From JBDNJM01 sp041687755 (GTDB taxonomy: Bacteria > Planctomycetota > UBA1135 > GCA-002686595), in assembly GCA_041687755.1 (NCBI GenBank), contig JBDNJM010000108.1, positions 1 to 64,000 on the forward strand: a stretch of 64,000 nucleotides of DNA, written 5' to 3'. This document shows, piece after piece, positions 19,748 to 29,802 of the stretch (position 1 is the first letter of the stretch; each line of letters opens with the position of its first letter). The position numbers were made by a program, and so were the translations under genes. Under the pieces are notes generated by a model, which ran no database searches, was not told the origin of the DNA, and was given only the letters and a program-made list of their open reading frames with translations.

Positions 19748-20623
19748 CTAACGATTCAGGTCGAACGCATCCTCGGCCGCAATCCAGCCGCGCTCTCCGC
19801 CGCGGGTCTCGACGCGCTCCCAGTCGCTGAGGGTGTCCAGGCGCCAGATCTGCTCGCCCGGCTCGACGCGCCCGACCCGCGCGGCGCTGGGCTGCGGTTC
19901 GGAGCGCAGGGCCGTGCCGTCGGGATCGATGACCATCGACTCCATGCGCTCCGGCAGGAAGTGCTCGACCAACAGCGGCGAAGCCAGCCCGAGCGAGAGC
20001 AGCGCCGCACCGGCGGCCAACAGTCGCGCCGCCCGGCCGCCAGCCATCGCCTCGTAGAGCAGGCCTACCGCAAGCGGCAGCAACCCGAGCAGCGCGAGCC
20101 AGCGGGCCTCGGGCGGCGTGACCTTGTGCATCCACACGAGCACCGAATCGACGAACCCGCGCGGGGGGCGGCTCGGGACCCCGGCGCGCTCGGCCGCCAG
20201 CTCGAGGTTGTCCTGCAGGTCCTCGTGACGCGGCCAGTAGCGCTGGGCGGCACGGTACCAACCGAGCGCTTCCAGCTCGTCCTCGGCTCGGTAGGCCGCG
20301 TTGCCCAAGGCGTACAGCAACGCGCCCCGATCGAAGCGTCGCTCCGGCACCCGGTGCGGGGCAGGCTCGCGCGGCAGGTCGTCCAGCAGCTCGAGCCACA
20401 TGCCTCGGGCCACCTCCCTGTCGCCTAGCCGCCAGGCCCGAACGCCGTCGTCGAAGCGTCGCGCAAGGCGATCCAGGCGGTCCTCCGGGGTTCCCGGCGC
20501 GTCCACCACTGGCGCGAGCTGGGCCGCTGCCACGGTCTGCGGCGGCTGCAGGATCCCGGCTAAAGAAAGCACGAACAGCAACAGGCCGAGGGTTCCGGCC
20601 ACGACGATCAGGCTGCGGCTCAT
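19748..20623 (-). CDS. BatE-like TPR and SH3 membrane protein
   Basis: 291 residues. An N-terminal membrane segment (about 4-24) is followed by a TPR-like region (RAWRLGDREVARGMWLELLD, LLYALGNAAYRAEDELEALG), two further membrane helices (about 170-220), and a C-terminal bacterial SH3-like domain (DGTALRSEPQPSAARVGRVE ... WERVETRGGERGWIAAED). This is the BatE arrangement found at the end of Bat operons. The start overlaps the batD stop by four bases. Bat proteins are envelope complexes linked to stress or oxygen tolerance in some species, but their biochemistry is not settled. Confidence 0.85.
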   Translation of the reverse strand: MSRSLIVVAGTLGLLLFVLSLAGILQPPQTVAAAQLAPVVDAPGTPEDRLDRLARRFDDGVRAWRLGDREVARGMWLELLDDLPREPAPHRVPERRFDRGALLYALGNAAYRAEDELEALGWYRAAQRYWPRHEDLQDNLELAAERAGVPSRPPRGFVDSVLVWMHKVTPPEARWLALLGLLPLAVGLLYEAMAGGRAARLLAAGAALLSLGLASPLLVEHFLPERMESMVIDPDGTALRSEPQPSAARVGRVEPGEQIWRLDTLSDWERVETRGGERGWIAAEDAFDLNR

Positions 20624-22479
20624 AGTCCGTCCTCCATCAGTTCGGCCGCCGACGCGGCCAGCTCTTCGCGCCGCACCCGGCGACCATCGCCGTAGTGCGC
20701 GGCCTCAAGCCCGCGCCCGACCCGCTGCAGCGTGGCCAGCGAGCTCTCGGAGAGCTCCGGAGCCGCACCCGTCGCCCAGCGACGCACGTCCCGGCCGATC
20801 CACGCGTTCGGCTCCTCGCTCGTGCGGTCCGCCAGGAACTGGGACCAGGCGCGCAGGTCGGAGTCCGCGTCGAGCGAGGAGCGCAGCTCGCGCTCGAAGT
20901 AGCGCAGCGCCTGCCGACGCCGCCGCTCCTGGACGGAGCCGGGATCGCGCCCGCCGGTGCGCGCGGCAGTCCGCAGGGCGGCCCAGCCAAGCGCCAGGCC
21001 GAGCGCCGCGGACAGCACCGTCGCCCCGCCCGGCGCTCGGCTCGCGGGCCCGCCGACGGCGATCGGTTCCACGATGAGGTCGTGCAGATCCCGCTCGAAT
21101 TCCTCGGCCCCGTCCTCGCCGGCGCGCCCGGCATCCTCAAGCGGGCGCACGCGGATCGCAATCGCGTCCGAGGCAAGCCGGTCGTACCTCCAGGTATCCG
21201 GATTGAAGTACGGCAGCTCAATCGGCGGGATCTCCGTCACGTCGGGCGTCACCGGAACGAGGTCGTAGACGATGCGCCGCCGATCGGAACGCCGCTCTTC
21301 CGTGAACCCGTAGCTGCGAAACCCGCGGAACGACTCCAGCAGCTCCGGCGCGGGCGCGTCGAAGTACTCCAGGTTGCCCGGCCCCGTCACGTCGACGGTG
21401 ACCTTGATCGAGTCTCCCACACGCACGTCCCGGCCGTCCGCGCTCGCGCGCAGCTCGAGCCGCCCGATCGCGCCGGTGTAGTCGATCGGCTGACCCTCCT
21501 CGGGCAGCTCGCGCACGTCGAGCGCGAGGTCCTCGGCCGTGGCGAAGAATTGCTCCACGATCTCCCGGCGATTGTCGAACACGGCGCGCCGCATGCGCGT
21601 CTCGGCGAACCGCAGCACGCTGCCGTCCAGCTCGATTCGCCCGGCACGCGTCGGCGTCACCAAGAGACGGAGCCGGTACAGATTCATCACGCGCTCCCCC
21701 ACCCGCGCCTGGCCCGCGACCTCGGCCTCGACCTGCTGCTTGCTGTTCAGGACGACCGGCTCCACGCCGGCCCGCGGATCCGGCCGCGCCAGCTCAATCA
21801 AGACGCCCGGAAGGCCGTCGATCCAGGGCAGCCCCAGGTCGAAGTAGTCGATCGAGGCCCCCAAGCCGGCATCGCAACCGAAGACCACGTCAATCCGGAA
21901 GGGCTGACCTTCGATCAACACCTCGGCCTCCGACTCGATGCGCAGCAGTCCCAGCTCCTGCCCGCGCAGGTCGCGCACGACCTCGAGCGCGCGCTCCTCG
22001 GTCTGCAGCCGCACACCGTTCGCCTCGAGATCAAACGGCGGGATCGTGTACTTCCCCTCGCGGTCGGCCTCCACAACGATTTGCCAGCTCACGGCCGACT
22101 TGGTCGAGCGCCGCCCGTTGACGATTTCGGTGTAGATCTGGCGGCTGGGACCACTCGCGAGCTGCAGCCTCAAGCCGTCCACGTCCGGCAGATTCAAGAG
22201 CTGGGCGCGGTCGCTGCCCTCGACGGTGATCGCCAGCACCGCGCGCGCACCTAACCGCAGGACGCCGGGCTTGAGCACGGTGCTGACCTTCGGACCGTTC
22301 GCCTGCTGCACGGTCGCCCCGGTAGGCACAGCGGCAGTCGCCGGGGACACGCCCAGACCACACAGCAGCGCGACGAGCACCACCTGCGCGAGCCGCGCCA
22401 GCAGCGATTGCAGAGCGCGGACGCGCCGCCAGCGAGGGGAGCCCAAGGGCAGATAAAAAAAAGTCATGGTCTGAATCAC
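20620..22479 (-). CDS. batD: BatD-like membrane protein
   Basis: 619 residues from the GTG at 22479, chosen because it gives the four-base GTGA overlap used across this operon; an ATG at 22467 is possible. Signal sequence (about 12-46), then an all-beta extracytoplasmic region with BatD features: VEGSDRAQLLNLPDVDGLRL, WQIVVEADREGKYTIPPFDL, SIKVTVDVTGPGNLEYFDAP, RSDRRRIVYDLVPVTPDVTE and IPPIELPYFNPDTWRYDRLA. One membrane helix near 485-505 leads into a charged cytoplasmic tail. Sits between batB/C and batE as usual. Confidence 0.88.
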   Translation of the reverse strand: MIQTMTFFYLPLGSPRWRRVRALQSLLARLAQVVLVALLCGLGVSPATAAVPTGATVQQANGPKVSTVLKPGVLRLGARAVLAITVEGSDRAQLLNLPDVDGLRLQLASGPSRQIYTEIVNGRRSTKSAVSWQIVVEADREGKYTIPPFDLEANGVRLQTEERALEVVRDLRGQELGLLRIESEAEVLIEGQPFRIDVVFGCDAGLGASIDYFDLGLPWIDGLPGVLIELARPDPRAGVEPVVLNSKQQVEAEVAGQARVGERVMNLYRLRLLVTPTRAGRIELDGSVLRFAETRMRRAVFDNRREIVEQFFATAEDLALDVRELPEEGQPIDYTGAIGRLELRASADGRDVRVGDSIKVTVDVTGPGNLEYFDAPAPELLESFRGFRSYGFTEERRSDRRRIVYDLVPVTPDVTEIPPIELPYFNPDTWRYDRLASDAIAIRVRPLEDAGRAGEDGAEEFERDLHDLIVEPIAVGGPASRAPGGATVLSAALGLALGWAALRTAARTGGRDPGSVQERRRRQALRYFERELRSSLDADSDLRAWSQFLADRTSEEPNAWIGRDVRRWATGAAPELSESSLATLQRVGRGLEAAHYGDGRRVRREELAASAAELMEDGL

Positions 22480-24950
22480 CAATCTCGCAGCACGCCGCGC
22501 TTCGAACTCTGCTCGAGGACCGCTCGACGGCGCTCCTCGACCTGGGCCTCGATCTGTTGGAGCCGCTGGAGCAGCTGCTGAATTTCTTCGTCGCTTAGGG
22601 CCGGCACTTCGGAAGCCGCCTGAGCCTCGCCTTCCTGCTCGCTAGCCCCTTCCTCGGGGCCTTCTTCTGGGCCGTCCTCGGCTGCCTCGTCTGCACCCTC
22701 GGACTCTTGAGGCTCGGGAGCTTCTTCCTCGCCCGGCTGGGACGGATCTTCGGGCTGTTCGCCCTGCTCGCCTTCCTGATCGGACGGCTCCTGCTCGCCG
22801 GACTCGTCCTGCTGGGAGTCTTCGCCGGACTCCTGCTCGTCCGGGCCCGGATCTTGCTCCTCGTCTTCGCCCTCCTGGGGCTCCTCGTTCTCCTGCTGTT
22901 GCTGCTCCTGCTCCTCGGCCATGCGCTCAAGGTCCCGCAAGCGACGCTGGATCCATTCCAGGTTCGCGCGCACATCCTTCGGCGCGCTGCCGGTGCGCAG
23001 ATGCTCGACCAGCGGACCGCGCGCCACTCGGAAGCGCTCGGCTAGCGCTTCCAGATCCGGCAGCTCATCCGGCGCGGGGGCACCCGCTCCGGGCATCTGG
23101 GGGCCCGCGCTCTGGGCCAACAAATCCGCGTCGACGACCGCCCGGAACTCCCGCTCCGCGCTGTAGAGCTGCAGGGTCCCCGCGTCGTACAGAGCCGCCA
23201 GGCGCAGCTCGCCAGGGCCCGCCAGCAGGCGCGCCTGCTGCAGCGCCTCCAGCGCCCTCTGTTCGCTCTCCTCGATGTCCTCAGGCGCGACGCCGCCGAC
23301 GACCGCGGCCTCCACCGTCGCCCTCGACAGCAGCGCGCCGAGCGCGAAGTGCAGCACCGCCCGGTCTCGGCTCGCCCGCGCACCCGCACCCGCACCCGCG
23401 CCCGTAAGGGCCAGCTCAACGGCCTCGATCGCGTCCGCGTCGCGGCCTTCGCCGAGCAGCTCGAACACCAGGGTCAGCGCCAACTGCGGGTCCGACGACA
23501 CGTCGGGCGGTACGACCGCAACCAGCACGCCTTCCGACGACGCCGGCTCCGCACCACTCAGTGCCCCGTCCAAGTCTGTCGCTACCTGCGGAGCAGCCGC
23601 AGCGTCTACGCCTGCGAGATCGGCTCCCGTCCCCGCCGGCACGCCCTGCAGCACGGCCAAGCCAACCGCCACCACGAGCAGCGGCACGGCCCCTAGCGCA
23701 GCTCCGGCACTTTCCGCACCTGAAGGCGCGAGCGCCGCGCCGTTGGCGGACGGTGCCCCGGACGAAGCCCCGGACCGTGATGCCCCGAGCGCCGATGCTT
23801 CCGGGGTTGAACCCATGATGCGCTCGGAAGCGAGGCCGCCCTCCCGTTGGAAGGGCGCTGGAGAAGCCTTTCGATCCGGCCGCGGGACGCTCCCAGCGCC
23901 CCGTGCCGCACCGGGACGCCGGTGCTCGCGCAGCCCCAGCTCGAAGGCGATGCACAGCAAGGCCAAGACCAGCGGCCACTGGAAGCGATCGGCCGGCACG
24001 CGCTCAACCCCGCCGCGGATGTCGCGCGCGTCGAGCTTGGCGATACCACCGCCGTACAGGGACTCCAGCGGGTTCGGAGAGCTCTCGGTGCTGGCATAGC
24101 CCCCCCCGCTCGCAGCGGCCAGCGCAACCAGGGACTCGTCTTCCAGCCGAGTCACCACCTCCGTGCCCTCCTCGTCCACCAGGAACCCCTCCGAGCCGTC
24201 CGCCTCGAGCACGGGAATCTTGCCGCCCGCGCGGGTGCCGATCCCGACAACGAAGACGGCGATGCCCTGCTCCGCGGCGCGCTCGGCGGCCGCTAGGCCC
24301 TGTTCGCTCAAGTCCTCGCCATCGGTGACCAGCACGATCGCCTCACTGGCGCCCGTGCGCCCATCGAACAGGTCGAGCGCCGCATCGATCGCGACACTCA
24401 GGTCGGTGCCGCCCACGAGGTTCTCGCGCAGGTCCAGGGATTGGACGAGGCTGGCGAGCACGCCCATGTCCGCGGTCAGCGGCGCCACGATGCGCGCGTC
24501 GCCCGCGAAGGCGATCAGCGCGACCCGGTCCCCGCCAATGCCTGAGAGCAGCCCGCGCACCTCGCGCTTGGCGCGCTCGAAGCGACTCGGCTTCAGATCG
24601 CGCGCCAGCATCGAGCGCGAGGTGTCGAGGCACACGATCAAGTCGATGCCGCGCTGCACGGCCGGACGCTCGATCACGCCGAGCTGCGGTCCGGCGAGCG
24701 CGAGCGAGCCGAACAGCACGGCCGCGCCCGCCGCGACCGCGCGCCCCTTGCGGCGCGCGCTCGAGCGCCAGGGTGCGAAGGTCGCCAGGCGTCGCGCATG
24801 CACGTGCTCGGCAATCCGCCGGCCGGAGCGGGACTCAACAACCAGCGCCGCCACGACCAGGGCGAGCGCGGCGAGACCCCCGAACAGCCAGCCCTCGCGC
24901 TCGAACTGGAGGCCGCCCAGGAACGCCGGCAGCAGGATCAAGACCCCCAT
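22476..24950 (-). CDS. BatB/BatC-type fusion: VWA domain plus acidic C-terminal BatC region
   Basis: 824 residues. Two N-terminal membrane helices (about 20-38, 73-88), then a von Willebrand A domain with a complete MIDAS (LIVCLDTSRSMLARDLKPSR; LVTDGEDLSEQG) and a helix near 320 closing the BatB part. Residues about 390-470 are low-complexity and contain another hydrophobic segment. From about 475 a helical/TPR-like part leads into a Glu/Gln-rich acidic tract (about 660-775), ending DEEIQQLLQRLQQIEAQVEE and KRGVLRDW, the usual BatC end. BatB and BatC are often separate genes; here they read as one frame. ATG overlaps the batA stop by one base. Confidence 0.87.
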   Translation of the reverse strand: MGVLILLPAFLGGLQFEREGWLFGGLAALALVVAALVVESRSGRRIAEHVHARRLATFAPWRSSARRKGRAVAAGAAVLFGSLALAGPQLGVIERPAVQRGIDLIVCLDTSRSMLARDLKPSRFERAKREVRGLLSGIGGDRVALIAFAGDARIVAPLTADMGVLASLVQSLDLRENLVGGTDLSVAIDAALDLFDGRTGASEAIVLVTDGEDLSEQGLAAAERAAEQGIAVFVVGIGTRAGGKIPVLEADGSEGFLVDEEGTEVVTRLEDESLVALAAASGGGYASTESSPNPLESLYGGGIAKLDARDIRGGVERVPADRFQWPLVLALLCIAFELGLREHRRPGAARGAGSVPRPDRKASPAPFQREGGLASERIMGSTPEASALGASRSGASSGAPSANGAALAPSGAESAGAALGAVPLLVVAVGLAVLQGVPAGTGADLAGVDAAAAPQVATDLDGALSGAEPASSEGVLVAVVPPDVSSDPQLALTLVFELLGEGRDADAIEAVELALTGAGAGAGARASRDRAVLHFALGALLSRATVEAAVVGGVAPEDIEESEQRALEALQQARLLAGPGELRLAALYDAGTLQLYSAEREFRAVVDADLLAQSAGPQMPGAGAPAPDELPDLEALAERFRVARGPLVEHLRTGSAPKDVRANLEWIQRRLRDLERMAEEQEQQQQENEEPQEGEDEEQDPGPDEQESGEDSQQDESGEQEPSDQEGEQGEQPEDPSQPGEEEAPEPQESEGADEAAEDGPEEGPEEGASEQEGEAQAASEVPALSDEEIQQLLQRLQQIEAQVEERRRAVLEQSSKRGVLRDW

Positions 24951-26128
24951 CAGAGGCTCCTCCGAACGAAGAGGACGCGCACCAGCCAGGCCAGCAGGTA
25001 ACAGGCCAGACCCGGGCCCAGCAAGCCGGGGTACAGGTCCTGCGTCGCGACGAACCGGCGCCGCTCACGCGGGGTGCGCTCCAGCTCCTCGATCAGCCCG
25101 TAGATCGCCTCGAGTTCGGCCACGTTCTCCGCCGCAAAGTACTTTCCGCCGGTTTCATCGGCGATGCCGCGCAGCTCCGAGCGCGCCTGCATCGCGCGCG
25201 GGTCCCGGGACACGCCGCGTCCGGCCAGGATCGTATGCACGCGCACGTTCTCGGTCGCGGCGAAGGCCGCCGCGTCCAGCGGGTCGATCGTGGGCACGTT
25301 GTTCTGCCCGTCGGTCAGCAGCACGACCACCCGCGACTCGGCCTTGCTCTCCGAGAGCACCTGGGCCGCCTTGGTCAGCGCGATGCCAACGCCCGTCCCG
25401 TTGGCGCTGGAGTACGGATTGAGCTCGGTGATTCCGGCCAGCGTCGCCTTGATCATTTCCGAGTCGAGCGTGAACGGCAGCAGCAGCGAGGGATACGCCG
25501 CGAAGGCCATCACCCCGATCGAATCGGCCGCGCCCACGGTGTCGTTTGTGCGGCGTTCCGCGAAGTCCGCGGCGACCTTCTTGACCACGTCCAGGCGGGT
25601 GGCGCCGCGCGCCATGTCGCGCTCCTCCATCGAGCCCGAGCGGTCGATAACCAAGAGGATGTCGACGCCCTCGCTCACGTCCGCGCGCAGAACGTCGGCG
25701 CGCACGGGCCGCGCCAGAGCCATCGTCATCAGGACCACACCAGCGACGAGCAGCAGCCCGACCAAGGGACTGAGTCGCTGCCGCAAACTCTTCGGGAACG
25801 CGGCCGACGCCAAGGTCCCCATCCGAACGAGGGAGCGCCGCTTGGAGGTTCGCCCGAACAGCGCGAATAGAGCAAGCAACGGCAAGAGCCCCAGAGCCCC
25901 AGGATTCGTCAGGTACAGGTCCCCGCCCAACCAGAGGCCCAGATCCAGCTCGACGCCGCGCTCCACGGCCTCGACGGTCTGGAGGACTTCTTCGGCAGCT
26001 TGGGTAGCGTCCTTCGCCGAGAGGCCCGCGGCCGTCAGGCCGTCTCGGACCGACTGCGGGTCGAGGGCGCTGGCTCCCTGGGCGCCCAGCGCGGTTGCGA
26101 GGGCGTCCGTCGGCACAAGAGCGCTCAC
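24950..26128 (-). CDS. batA: BatA-like VWA-domain membrane protein
   Basis: 392 residues from the GTG at 26128, which overlaps the upstream stop (GTGA). Two hydrophobic segments in the first half (LYLTNPGALGLLPLLALFAL; PLVGLLLVAGVVLMTMALAR), then a VWA domain with MIDAS VDILLVIDRSGSMEERDMAR and VVLLTDGQNNVPTIDP, and a C-terminal membrane helix. This matches BatA. The N-terminal 70 residues are longer than in common BatA and carry a helical segment, LSAKDATQAAEEVLQTVEAV. Confidence 0.87.
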   Translation of the reverse strand: MSALVPTDALATALGAQGASALDPQSVRDGLTAAGLSAKDATQAAEEVLQTVEAVERGVELDLGLWLGGDLYLTNPGALGLLPLLALFALFGRTSKRRSLVRMGTLASAAFPKSLRQRLSPLVGLLLVAGVVLMTMALARPVRADVLRADVSEGVDILLVIDRSGSMEERDMARGATRLDVVKKVAADFAERRTNDTVGAADSIGVMAFAAYPSLLLPFTLDSEMIKATLAGITELNPYSSANGTGVGIALTKAAQVLSESKAESRVVVLLTDGQNNVPTIDPLDAAAFAATENVRVHTILAGRGVSRDPRAMQARSELRGIADETGGKYFAAENVAELEAIYGLIEELERTPRERRRFVATQDLYPGLLGPGLACYLLAWLVRVLFVRRSL

Positions 26129-27249
26129 GAAGCCACCTCCAGCACGCTCGCCGGCTCGAACGCGCGCGGGGCGCGATCGACCAGGCGCTCCGCCTCGTCG
26201 AGCAGCTCGGTCGTGCCCCAGGCCGTCGGGAGCTGGCCGCCGAAGCGCACCTTTTCGGTGCGCTGGAACAGTCGCTCGATGCGCCGGGCCAACTCCGCGT
26301 CCAGGCCCGCCAAGCGCAGGGCGGCGAGCCACTCCGCGTCCGTCGCCCCCGCCGCGCGCTGCCCGACCACGTGGTCGAAGGTCGCGCGCACGGTCGTCGA
26401 AACGTCGAACGCCACGGCGCGCAGCTCCTCACCGACGGCGCCGCGCTCGACGCTGAGCCGCCCACGCCCAATTCGCTCGAGCGGCGGCTCGATCGCGTCG
26501 GCCTTCCCGAGCCCCGCCGCGCCACCGCGCAAGGTCATCCACATCGCGGCCAGGAACGCCGCGAACGCCAGCCCGGCGATGATCCAGGCGCGCGTCCAGC
26601 GCGGCTCGGCGCGCCAGCCGTCCAGGGCCGCCAGACCGCGCGGCGGCAGCGGCGTAAGCGCGCCGTCAGCGATCAGACTCGAGACCTGCACGGCGCAGTC
26701 CGCAACGTACACCACGCCGCCCAGCTCGCGCTCGCCGAGCACCACGCGGGGCACGGGCACCGTCACCGCGCCCTTCGCCCCGTCTCCCTCCAGTTCCGCA
26801 TCGCGATCCCTCGCGAGCTCCGGCTCCGTCTCGATCCGCGCGAGCTGCAGCTTCGCGACCGAGCGCTCCAGCCCGTCCGGCGACGCGCTGCCGAGCTGCG
26901 GACGGAACGCACCCGCCTCGATCAGCAGCCAGCCCGCGTCCAACAGATAGGGCTCGGCGTCCAGCGCGAGTTCCGGATCGAAGCGCGGCGCCTCGCCCAG
27001 CGCATGCACCAGGGTCAAACGCAGCTCGAACGGTTCGCCCACCTCAAGCTCGAGCACGCCGCGCTCGAGCTGCCCCCCAGTGGGCGACAGCAGTTCGACG
27101 CCGAGTTCCTCGGGTCCCTCCGCCCTGGCGGCCGAGGCAGCGCCGAGCCCATCGAGCGGCTCGGCGGTGACCTGCGGCGCGGCCTTGGCGCTGAAGCCCA
27201 CGAAGGCCAGGGCCAGCAGGACTCGGGCCAGGCTGGCAGAGGCCCTCAT
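26125..27249 (-). CDS. Bat-operon membrane protein, DUF4381-like
   Basis: 374 residues from the ATG at 27249, which overlaps the DUF58 stop by four bases; the longer open frame is shadow. Signal peptide (about 1-24, MRASASLARVLLALAFVGFS), an extracytoplasmic beta domain (GGQLERGVLELEVGEPFELR onward), one membrane helix around 210-232, and a cytoplasmic helical domain (LPTAWGTTELLDEAERLVDR at the end). The order DUF58-this-batA matches the small DUF4381-type gene found in many Bat loci, but this protein is longer and has an added external domain. Confidence 0.75.
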   Translation of the reverse strand: MRASASLARVLLALAFVGFSAKAAPQVTAEPLDGLGAASAARAEGPEELGVELLSPTGGQLERGVLELEVGEPFELRLTLVHALGEAPRFDPELALDAEPYLLDAGWLLIEAGAFRPQLGSASPDGLERSVAKLQLARIETEPELARDRDAELEGDGAKGAVTVPVPRVVLGERELGGVVYVADCAVQVSSLIADGALTPLPPRGLAALDGWRAEPRWTRAWIIAGLAFAAFLAAMWMTLRGGAAGLGKADAIEPPLERIGRGRLSVERGAVGEELRAVAFDVSTTVRATFDHVVGQRAAGATDAEWLAALRLAGLDAELARRIERLFQRTEKVRFGGQLPTAWGTTELLDEAERLVDRAPRAFEPASVLEVAS

Positions 27250-28211
27250 GCCGACGCTCCCGAGCGCACCGCGCGCCGCTGGAACAGTGCCACCAGCGCA
27301 TCCACGCTGGGTCGCGCCGTGTCCAGCTCCAGGACGTCGGCCCGGGCGCGTCGTGCGCCGGCGCGGAAACGCTCGCGAGCCTCGCCCGCGCGCTCGTCCC
27401 AGGCCGCGCGAACGCGGGCGCTCGAGCTGTCCAAGTCCAGGACCGCTCCCGACTCCGCGTCGCCAAAGCGCAGCCACCCGAGGTCGGGCAGTTTGCGCTC
27501 GAGCGGATCCGTGACCCGGGCGCACACGACGTCGTGCCGACGACTGAGCAGCTCGAGTTCGGTCGCCCAGGAGGAGTCCGCCCCGAAGGCGAAGTCGCTA
27601 ACCACGACCAGCAGCGCGCGGCGCCGCAGGGTTCGGCCCAGGCCTGTGAGCGTATCGAGCAGGCCGGCGTCCGGCGGCACGCCCGTGCCCGCTCCTGCGT
27701 CCACCACTGGCAGATGCCCCATCACGGCCCGCAGCACGCGCAGGACGTGGTCCGAACCGGAGCGCGGCGGAAAGTGCTCGTCGAGCTCGGCGTCGAAGAG
27801 ATCCAACGAGACCGGGTCGTTGTTCTGGGCGGCCGCCGCCGTCAGGAGCGCGGCGAGCTCCGCCGCCTTCTCCCGCTTGGTCGCCTCGGCCGTGCCGAAG
27901 TCCATGGAGCGGCTGCAGTCCACGGCGAGGTGCACCCGCAGCTCGCGCTCTTCCCGGTAGGTCTTGATGTGCGCCTCGCCCGTGCGCGCGGTGACGTTCC
28001 AGTCGATCGCGCGCACTTCGTCGCCGGGCTGATACGGCCGCACCTCCTCGAACTCCACGCCGCTGCCGCGGAAGCTCGAGCGATACGCTCCGCTCATCGC
28101 ACCCGCCATGGCACGACGCGTCACAAGCTCCAGGCGCTTGATGCGCGCGCGGAGCTCGGGCGTCAGCACGTCGGCGGGCTCTCCCACCGGTTCGGCGATG
28201 TCGAACAGCAT
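27246..28211 (-). CDS. DUF58 domain protein
   Basis: 321 residues. The DUF58 hallmark is clear at about 48-75: SGVEFEEVRPYQPGDEVRAI followed by DWNVTARTGEAHIKTYREER. The following VWA-like core has LAVDCSRSMDFG as a metal-site motif. No membrane segment is visible, so the protein is cytosolic. DUF58 proteins are encoded next to MoxR ATPases and are thought to be partners in assembly or activation of the Bat membrane complexes. Confidence 0.93.
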   Translation of the reverse strand: MLFDIAEPVGEPADVLTPELRARIKRLELVTRRAMAGAMSGAYRSSFRGSGVEFEEVRPYQPGDEVRAIDWNVTARTGEAHIKTYREERELRVHLAVDCSRSMDFGTAEATKREKAAELAALLTAAAAQNNDPVSLDLFDAELDEHFPPRSGSDHVLRVLRAVMGHLPVVDAGAGTGVPPDAGLLDTLTGLGRTLRRRALLVVVSDFAFGADSSWATELELLSRRHDVVCARVTDPLERKLPDLGWLRFGDAESGAVLDLDSSSARVRAAWDERAGEARERFRAGARRARADVLELDTARPSVDALVALFQRRAVRSGASA

Positions 28212-28369
28212 GATGTCTTCTAGCGCGGAGACGGGGCGGGGCTCACAGGCCCGACAAAGGATGTGAACGGCTCGCGGGCCGCGAACCTGGGGCTGACCTG
28301 CGTGCAGCCGGCGTCAGCCGTGGGCCAGAACGGCCCGCTTAGCGTGACGAACAGGTCCTTCACGGTCGG

Positions 28370-29359
<990 letters not shown>

Positions 29360-29802
29360 GGGACGCGAAGGGCGGGTTCTGGAGGGGTGGGCGGGTCGCT
29401 CGAGGCGCGGAGGTCACTCGCTCGAAGCCGCGAGGCTGGAGCGGAAAGGACCCCAGGAGGCAAGACCGGTCGCGCGGGAGTGCGGACTCATCGAGCGCGC
29501 CGGAAAGACTAGACGATTTAGCTCAAGGATCTACGGCCTCCGGCCCCGTGCGTTGGCCCCTCCCATGTCCTGCTTCGAATTCCCCGCCCTTCCCCGCGCT
29601 GGGGCTCCCCAGAGGGCCCGACTCGGGCCCTCCGCCATGCAGAGCGGCCCGCCAGCCGAAGCTGGCGGGCCGCGCCTTGCCGGACCGCGGGGGTCAGCCC
29701 CGCGCTTCGACCGGTGGGTCCGCTCGGCGGGCTGGGAGCGGGCCAGGAGCAGGGTTCAACACCGCTACTGCCCGCGCCCGCGCCGAAAAGCCTGGGGCCG
29801 CG
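29360..29802. other. 443-base gap between moxR and the Tricorn homologue
   Basis: Contains the moxR promoter side on the left and the strong Tricorn-gene hairpin at 29645-29672. No gene or RNA was recognised. Confidence 0.45.
29645..29672 (-). terminator. 12-bp hairpin with UUCG tetraloop
   Basis: CGGCCCGCCAGC pairs perfectly with GCTGGCGGGCCG. In the minus-strand transcript the loop is C-UUCG-G, one of the most stable RNA tetraloops. It lies about 130 bases past the stop of the Tricorn-type gene, as expected for its terminator. Confidence 0.65.
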